This document shows, in pieces, positions 4,891 through 9,341 of a stretch of 9,341 nucleotides of DNA. Each line of letters starts with the position of its first letter. Positions within the stretch are counted from its first letter, which is position 1. The position numbers and the translations under genes are program-made. The notes beneath the pieces are model-generated. The model saw only the letters and a program-made list of their open reading frames with translations, was not told the DNA's origin and ran no database searches. This stretch comes from CAZZCN01 sp964652975 (GTDB taxonomy: Bacteria > Bacillota > Clostridia > Saccharofermentanales > UBA5734), in the NCBI GenBank assembly GCA_964652975.1, contig CAZZCN010000097.1:1-9341 (forward strand). Direction: 5' to 3'.

Positions 4891-7662
4891 TCACTTCCGA
4901 ACCTTTACAATATAAAGCGTATCAGTTTTAAATGCTATATCGCCAAGAGCTTTTATCTTCGCTTCGTTTAAGGCAGGGAACTTCGTCTTTTCGAATTTGC
5001 CGACAGCAATATATTCGACTCTGTATTTTTCTAACAGGGCGATTGCATTGGCTTCGTTTGTGAAATTATACATCGTCTCGACATCTATCTGACGTGGCCT
5101 TACAATCTTCCCATAGCTGTCTGTGACGGTTTTGCTTGTACGCCATAGCCATTCATGTGTCTGCCATCCCATGACGGTTGGAAGGCCCGTGTAGGCGGAT
5201 AGTTGATTGGCTTCGGTGTAACTGTCACCATATGCTTCAAGGATGACTGGCTGGCCTTTGATGTTCTTGTTAATCCAGGCGATTGCGCTGTTGCGATCCT
5301 TGTCAGGAAGCCCGACGACTCCGTTTAGTCCTTTATAGTTTGCCATTGTGAAATCACCAAGCCATTGGTCAGTTGCGATTTTGGTGTAGTTTCCGGGCAG
5401 CAGGAGCAAGAGAATCATGAAGATTGCAGCAACGGACCATTTAAAGTCGAATTTGGATGCGCTGGGCATTGTTAAAGTGATTCTAGCAATAGCATACCCG
5501 ATAACCAGGGACATCATGACAAATCCCTGATAAGCAAACTTGAACATTGTATTGGCACGTTTGAAGTCGCCACTGTAAATATCTACAACATATACTATCT
5601 CGGGAAGCATTATAAAAATAAATCCGCAGACGAAAAGTCCGCACACAAAGAAATCGAGCGGGTTGATAGCGGACAGAAACTTACCTGCTTTTCCATGGGT
5701 GTGCGTGCTTTGCTCCACATGACTTAGATCTGCCTTGTTAACAACTCTGTGCCTGATGATATAGATAAGGAACAGCACTCCTATGATTACATGTGCACCA
5801 TAAAGTATAAGCAGCTGATAAAGCGGTGTGTGGGCAACGGACATTTTGACAGACTTGGACATCGGATCAAAGTTCATATTAAACGGTAAGATAAAAAGAT
5901 GGCTTGCAAAAAAGAACAGCGACAACAGAGCGCCCGTAATTGTAAAGGCATCCTTTGCAAGAAGTAAAAGAGCAAAACACAAGACAGCAGTGACTGCAAA
6001 TCCTCCTACAGCAACCGCAGGATTGGGTATCAGCAAAAATGAAGCAAGAATCAAACCAACCTGCAAGAAGAAAATCGGAACAGTTTCAAACGATCCCAGC
6101 CTTCCGTAACCGCGCAGGTTAACAATCAGCAAAGTCATTGACAAGACAACAACATAAACGGCAAAATCCCAGAAGTTACACATCATGAAAATTCCCAATA
6201 GAACTGAACAAAGCAGGAAAGTCGGGTTTTTGAGTATGTTCACCATTGAAGATAAGTTGGCCTTGATCTCATTCAAAAACCAGTGCTTATCAACGTTGCT
6301 TTTTAATTTTACATCCTGTTTCCATAGCGAATCTGACATGCCAAAAAGTGATTTGGAGTTGAGCAAGACAATTAAAATTCCTATGAAGAGAAGAACGAAC
6401 GTCAAGTTGATAAGGTGGGCATGCAGGTCTGCAACCAGAAACGAGTAATACGGGAATTCGTGAATTGTCTTATCGTGTGTTGATGGGTTATAGCCAATAA
6501 ATCGTGTAGAGTCAGGGAAAAAGAACCCGTTTATCTTATTGTCGACAAAATCCGTTGCGGATGCCATATCCTTTGCCGGAGGATTCCACCTTGCCAGCAA
6601 CCCAGAGTTCTTGAGGAATTCCAGTAGCTTGTAGCCTGGTGCAAATACATCCTTGCCGCCTACATTAACAGTGCCGTAGAAAAACGAGTGTGAATTACCT
6701 CCAAGTGTAAGAATGTATGCGCCGATAAGGCCTCCGATAGTAGGGGCAGCCTTGTACAGCTTGGCACCTTTCTTGATCGAGTAAGACAGTAAGAGATAGC
6801 CTATAGCAAACGCTGTTGTAAGGGTCAATGCAAACGTCGATGCCAGTGAAAGATTATAGGACACATCAGGGGTAAGGCCGGATAGCTTGGTGATGAAAGA
6901 ATATATGAACTGGCCGAAATAGTAGTAGTTGATTTTGCCCTGCGTGTACCACATATCCAGAGCGGGAAGGTAGTCAGTCCTCATTATGCTCATCATGAAG
7001 CCGTAGTTCATGGGCTTTTCGAGACTGTCGAGCAGCGGCTTGAGCCCTCTGGCAAATGACCAGAAAAGCAGAGAGGATACAAAAAGCGTCTCCTGTAAAG
7101 CCATAACCCGTATAGTCTTTGGCGACTTGACCCTTTCGAGAAACGGGCTTCTAAGCTTGGGATAAAGATAGAAAAAAGCTGTAAACGCTAGCACAATCAA
7201 TACTACAAAGACCAAACGGAACGGCAGGATTCTAAGATAGGAAAAAGACCATATAGTAAAGCCCGCAATTGCCATCGCCAACGGTTTTGAGAAAAGGTAT
7301 CCGCAGTCATCGCTGTCGGCGAAAATTCTAGAAGTCAACGGCAAAAAAGCAGCTCCCAATGCAAAAAACGTAAGATACCATTTGATAAAAACCATTCCGT
7401 CAGATTTTAGAAAATAAAATGAAGACAAAGCGACCAGCAGCGGTAAAATCCAGAAAAGGGAATTACCAAGCATTTTCTTTTTGTCATTGCCGTCTGATAA
7501 GGCAAACGGATATAGCTTGTCGGTGGTGATGGTCTTGTTTGAGGTAACGCTCTTGTCAGCGGAAGAGGATGTGTTTTTGTCATTAGCAGTTATTTTATCA
7601 GCAACTGTGTTTTTGCCAGCAATAGTGCTTTTATTAGCGGTTGAGATTTTGCCTTTTTTCAT
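4891..7662 (-). CDS. DUF2298 (Chlor_Arch_YYY) multi-spanning membrane protein
   Basis: A large polytopic membrane protein of 923 residues (927 from the earlier ATG at 7674; numbering below uses 927). After a Lys/Thr-rich cytosolic leader (10-53) come many hydrophobic spans from about 73 to 765, then a soluble C-terminal domain. Family hallmarks are DMWY (240-243) with the triple tyrosine NYYYFG (249-254), EFPYYSFLVADLHAH (406-420), RANTMFK (706-712), and GWQTHEWLWR (836-845) after an ILEAYGDSY stretch. DUF2298 proteins have no settled function; their size and topology recall GT-C glycosyltransferases, so sugar transfer from a lipid carrier is a reasonable guess only. I prefer the second ATG (7662): the ribosome-site-like aaaggatgg lies a normal distance before it, whereas it overlaps the first ATG. 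The same-strand neighbour upstream is an oxidoreductase 345 bp away. Confidence 0.88.
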   Translation of the reverse strand: MKKGKISTANKSTIAGKNTVADKITANDKNTSSSADKSVTSNKTITTDKLYPFALSDGNDKKKMLGNSLFWILPLLVALSSFYFLKSDGMVFIKWYLTFFALGAAFLPLTSRIFADSDDCGYLFSKPLAMAIAGFTIWSFSYLRILPFRLVFVVLIVLAFTAFFYLYPKLRSPFLERVKSPKTIRVMALQETLFVSSLLFWSFARGLKPLLDSLEKPMNYGFMMSIMRTDYLPALDMWYTQGKINYYYFGQFIYSFITKLSGLTPDVSYNLSLASTFALTLTTAFAIGYLLLSYSIKKGAKLYKAAPTIGGLIGAYILTLGGNSHSFFYGTVNVGGKDVFAPGYKLLEFLKNSGLLARWNPPAKDMASATDFVDNKINGFFFPDSTRFIGYNPSTHDKTIHEFPYYSFLVADLHAHLINLTFVLLFIGILIVLLNSKSLFGMSDSLWKQDVKLKSNVDKHWFLNEIKANLSSMVNILKNPTFLLCSVLLGIFMMCNFWDFAVYVVVLSMTLLIVNLRGYGRLGSFETVPIFFLQVGLILASFLLIPNPAVAVGGFAVTAVLCFALLLLAKDAFTITGALLSLFFFASHLFILPFNMNFDPMSKSVKMSVAHTPLYQLLILYGAHVIIGVLFLIYIIRHRVVNKADLSHVEQSTHTHGKAGKFLSAINPLDFFVCGLFVCGFIFIMLPEIVYVVDIYSGDFKRANTMFKFAYQGFVMMSLVIGYAIARITLTMPSASKFDFKWSVAAIFMILLLLLPGNYTKIATDQWLGDFTMANYKGLNGVVGLPDKDRNSAIAWINKNIKGQPVILEAYGDSYTEANQLSAYTGLPTVMGWQTHEWLWRTSKTVTDSYGKIVRPRQIDVETMYNFTNEANAIALLEKYRVEYIAVGKFEKTKFPALNEAKIKALGDIAFKTDTLYIVKVRK
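7516..7647 (-). repeat. Lys/Thr-rich degenerate hexapeptide repeat at the N-terminus of DUF2298 protein
   Basis: Residues 10-53 divide into ISTANK, STIAGK, NTVADK, ITANDK, NTSSSADK, SVTSNK and TITTDK, an 18-bp period with one longer unit. The segment precedes the first membrane span and is polar and basic. I do not recall it as part of the DUF2298 family core, so it looks like a lineage-specific repeat expansion. Confidence 0.7.
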
Positions 7663-7699
7663 AAAAGTGCCCATCCTTTGTGTTATTAGTAAAATTTCT

Positions 7700-7705
7700 A
7701 TTATA
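7700..7705 (-). promoter_or_regulatory. Possible -10 element of the DUF2298 gene
   Basis: On the minus strand a perfect TATAAT (in ctagtataatag) ends about 38 bp before the preferred start codon. The corresponding -35 region is only A/T-rich (taataa), so the call rests on the -10 hexamer and its position. It would make this gene independent of the oxidoreductase upstream. Confidence 0.35.
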
Positions 7706-8019
7706 CTAGTTGTAAAATTCGATTATTAAAAGGTTTTTCTAATGCGGATTAGATGCCTGAATAAATTTAAAATACAAGTTTCAGTAAGATATTCACATAA
7801 ATATTATCAAAAATTTCTATTGTTGTCATTTACCACAAATTCATTTTGTCACAATTTAATAATTTACTATATTTAAATTCAATCATACGTTATATAACAT
7901 TTTAGCATTTATATAGGTCAATAATATTTCATTTATATTATTTTTATAGTTCAGCCTGGCAAAGGAACCGTCTATATAATAACTGATAAAAACATTTCAA
8001 GGAAGTGATTGTCTATACT
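7706..8019. other. A/T-rich intergenic spacer without a gene
   Basis: Nothing coding is seen on either strand. Short A/T-only inverted repeats occur (for example aatttaa/ttaaatt near 7854-7878), as expected by chance in such DNA. A weak imperfect hairpin near 7950-7970 lacks a T-run on the minus strand, so no convincing terminator for the oxidoreductase is visible. Confidence 0.5.
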
Positions 8020-9069
8020 TTAGTCTGTTGAATCAGAAAGTGCTAAAACTTTAAGATTCCCGTCGGCCGAATTTGAATTTGAATTGGAGGCAGTGTCAAG
8101 AGTGAAAACTTTATCGTCAGAGACTGTTTGGGTGTTGTCACTTTCAAAATCTCTTTTTACAATATCAGGCATTGAAGTGTTTTTCGAAAATTCATTTTCG
8201 GTGACATCAGGCATCGCAAAACTCTTTGCATATTCACTATTGGCCGCATATGGTACGGCGATAGTTTTTGCATATTCTTTTTCAATGACACGAGAACTGG
8301 TTGCGCTTTTTGCAAATTCGTTTTCAGCTGCGTCATAACCTGAAGAACTTTTTGCAGATTCATTTTCACTAATCATCAAGGACAAATACTCCTTAACTGC
8401 TGTGGATGTCTCATCGGCAAGCCTTATCGCATAATTCATACCTCTGTCCTCAGGATAAATCTGAGCTGTGCCTGAGAGAAAAAGACCGCTTTCGGGTGTA
8501 TTAATTGATGGCTTGTATTTGGAATAATTCCTCTCAATAACCGGCTGTGCACCTCTGGTACGTGTAAGTCGCCAGTCCTTGACATCCGACATTTTAAAGT
8601 CAGGGTACATCGAAGAGAGGCCCTTGCAAAAAAGCTTGTAAATATCGCTGTCGGATTGCGTCCACAAGGGATCGGTGATATCAATATATTTAGATAAGTA
8701 AATAACATTGCCGCCGTACTTGCGCATAGACGCAAGGTTAGTGTGCTCTACGACAACTACGAACGGCAGATCATCGCAGACTGTTGTCCAGTAGTACTCC
8801 GACAGACTTCTCTTAAGCCGCAAAACCATGCACAGGTCACATTTGTACCTTACTTTCATAACATCATCAAGATACTTTCTATCCAGGTTCAGATCACTTG
8901 TCATACTGGCAAACCTGGTACCGGAAAGTGTGGTTACAACACTGTCGGCATCAATAACGACAGTGGAGCAATCCTCTAAAATGCATGCAACGTTGAAAAT
9001 TTTGTTTTTGGAATTGCTACTTACATTGGTATTGGTATTGCTACTTACATGGGTATTGGAATTGCTACT
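8020..9069 (-). CDS. FAD-dependent amine-oxidase-like oxidoreductase, N-terminus missing
   Basis: From the ATG at 8904 this reads 294 residues, but that ATG is internal: the frame stays open upstream and gives VVIDADSVVTTLSG, the usual 'aDaVIsTlP' strand of FAD-dependent amine-oxidase-like enzymes. Further family marks are LRLKRSLSEYYW, VVEHTNL, VIYLSKY and, near the C-terminus, LFLSGTAQIYPEDRGMNYAI, which closes the FAD site and matches enzymes related to protoporphyrinogen oxidase and UDP-galactopyranose mutase-like proteins. The N-terminal GxGxxG dinucleotide-binding fold, roughly 200 residues, is absent because the gene meets the RodA sequence near 9058-9070. The catalytic part ends about residue 178 of the ATG numbering and is followed by a ~115-residue low-complexity tail unlike the family. 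The substrate is unknown; such enzymes often sit with glycosyltransferases. The gene is probably intact in the real genome. Confidence 0.8.
   Translation of the reverse strand, partial: SSNSNTHVSSNTNTNVSSNSKNKIFNVACILEDCSTVVIDADSVVTTLSGTRFASMTSDLNLDRKYLDDVMKVRYKCDLCMVLRLKRSLSEYYWTTVCDDLPFVVVVEHTNLASMRKYGGNVIYLSKYIDITDPLWTQSDSDIYKLFCKGLSSMYPDFKMSDVKDWRLTRTRGAQPVIERNYSKYKPSINTPESGLFLSGTAQIYPEDRGMNYAIRLADETSTAVKEYLSLMISENESAKSSSGYDAAENEFAKSATSSRVIEKEYAKTIAVPYAANSEYAKSFAMPDVTENEFSKNTSMPDIVKRDFESDNTQTVSDDKVFTLDTASNSNSNSADGNLKVLALSDSTD
8116..8367 (-). repeat. Six 42-bp units encoding a 14-residue repeat in the oxidoreductase tail
   Basis: Residues 180-263 (counted from the ATG at 8904) divide exactly into six 14-residue units: ENESAKSSSGYDAA, ENEFAKSATSSRVI, EKEYAKTIAVPYAA, NSEYAKSFAMPDVT, ENEFSKNTSMPDIV and KRDFESDNTQTVSD. 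The consensus is xxE(F/Y)AK, then a variable stretch often containing P(D/Y). The block follows the conserved FAD-binding end of the enzyme and precedes an SNSNSN stretch. Divergence among units shows an old array. Confidence 0.85.
9010..9069. repeat. 24-bp tandem repeat (2.5 copies) at the oxidoreductase/RodA junction
   Basis: Units begin at 9010, 9034 and 9058 (plus-strand start ggaattgctacttacattgg); the third is cut after 12 bases. On the minus strand they read SSNxN(T/K)xV/I in the oxidoreductase frame, giving a polar low-complexity insert just before the IFNVACILED strand. Repeat identity stops at 9069, exactly where RodA similarity becomes clear. Confidence 0.85.
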
Positions 9070-9341
9070 AAAGGAGCACAGCGCTGGTTAAGCCTTGGAT
9101 TTATACGTTTTCAACCCTCGGAAATAATGAAACTCGCTGTACCAATGATGCTTGCGTGGTATTTACGCAATAAAAATTTGCCATTACATACTCGTGATTT
9201 ATTTATTTGTTGTTTAATTATATTATTGCCGGCTTTAATAATTGCAAAACAACCAGATTTGAGTACTGCGCTATTAGTAATTGCTACTGGAGGTTTTGTT
9301 TTATTACTTGCTGGAATTTCGTGGAAAATCATTGCAACTAT
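9049..9341 (+). CDS. rodA: RodA (MrdB) fragment, gammaproteobacterial type, both ends missing
   Basis: From 9067 the plus strand reads TKGAQRWLSLGFIRFQPSEI, continuing MKLAVPMMLAWYL, AKQPDLSTALLV and LLLAGISWKII. This is the SEDS-family peptidoglycan glycosyltransferase RodA, whose conserved KGAQRW, RFQPSE and QPDLGT-like motifs are plain; wording and spacing follow gammaproteobacterial RodA more than clostridial SEDS proteins. From memory it corresponds to about residues 95-185 of a ~370-residue protein. The N-terminal two or three membrane spans are absent: upstream of 9067 the frame reads only repeat and hits a stop at 8977-8979. The ATG at 9049 lies within the repeat and is probably not a true start. 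The right end is cut by the window. A foreign sequence joined by assembly is the most likely explanation. Confidence 0.85.
   Translation, partial: MGIGIATKGAQRWLSLGFIRFQPSEIMKLAVPMMLAWYLRNKNLPLHTRDLFICCLIILLPALIIAKQPDLSTALLVIATGGFVLLLAGISWKIIAT
9058..9070. other. Breakpoint between the clostridial contig and RodA-bearing sequence
   Basis: Left of this point the minus strand codes for the oxidoreductase, including its 24-bp repeat. Right of it the plus strand codes for RodA from mid-protein. Neither gene has its N-terminal part, and no insertion sequence, tRNA or integrase lies at the join. The shared bases ggaattgctact fit both the repeat and a RodA codon series, the setting in which an assembler can join unrelated reads. 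Confidence 0.7.

Noticed and set aside
8743..8979. 78-residue plus-strand ORF over the oxidoreductase
   Set aside because: It is antisense to a conserved coding frame that continues through it, and shows no domain or ribosome site.
9049..9341. Horizontal transfer of rodA into the clostridial genome
   Set aside because: The gene starts in mid-protein, interrupts another gene, has no mobile-element mark and begins exactly at a short repeat, all of which favour an assembly error.

Overview
The window looks like low-GC Clostridia, close to the cellulosome-forming Ruminiclostridium/Acetivibrio group. The grounds are cohesin-like modules joined by Pro/Thr linkers, strong AGGAGG-type ribosome sites, A/T-rich intergenic DNA with rho-independent terminators, and a double zinc-ribbon protein of a type common in Clostridia. 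This placement comes from reading the sequence, not from a search. The last ~280 bases do not fit: they encode part of a gammaproteobacterial-type RodA that abuts a clostridial gene inside a short repeat, most likely an assembly chimera.

Layout. (1) 2-2437 (+): the 3' part of a large secreted protein with the end of one cohesin-like module, a complete cohesin-like module, two repetitive linkers and a series of Ig-like/triple-tyrosine-like modules. (2) 2569-3660 (+): a small surface protein with signal peptide, one cohesin-like module almost identical to that of gene 1, 23 Val-Pro-Thr-Ala units, and a C-terminal membrane tail resembling a sortase signal. A 34-bp perfect palindrome lies just upstream and an intrinsic terminator follows. 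(3) 3791-4282: about 490 bp without a gene, ending in a good sigma-A promoter and a ~140-nt leader. (4) 4283-4579 (+): a 98-residue double zinc-ribbon protein with its own terminator. (5) 4665-4874: the 3' flank of the next minus-strand gene, with a terminator, an ATT microsatellite and three 37-bp repeats. (6) 4891-7662 (-): a large DUF2298/'YYY' multi-spanning membrane protein. (7) 7675-8019: a gene-free A/T-rich spacer. (8) 8020-about 9069 (-): the C-terminal two thirds or so of an amine-oxidase-like FAD-dependent oxidoreductase with a repetitive tail. (9) about 9049-9341 (+): the RodA fragment.

Genes 1 and 2 probably act outside the cell as dockerin-binding proteins: gene 2 is tethered to the envelope, while gene 1 shows no anchor at its C-terminus. 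Genes 6 and 8 share a strand and belong to families I associate with polysaccharide or glycoconjugate loci, but no substrate can be read from the sequence. The most general oddity is that four of the five clostridial genes carry in-frame tandem repeats of different sequence and period (12, 18, 24 and 42 bp), and non-coding DNA has more. This points to a genome prone to short-repeat expansion.
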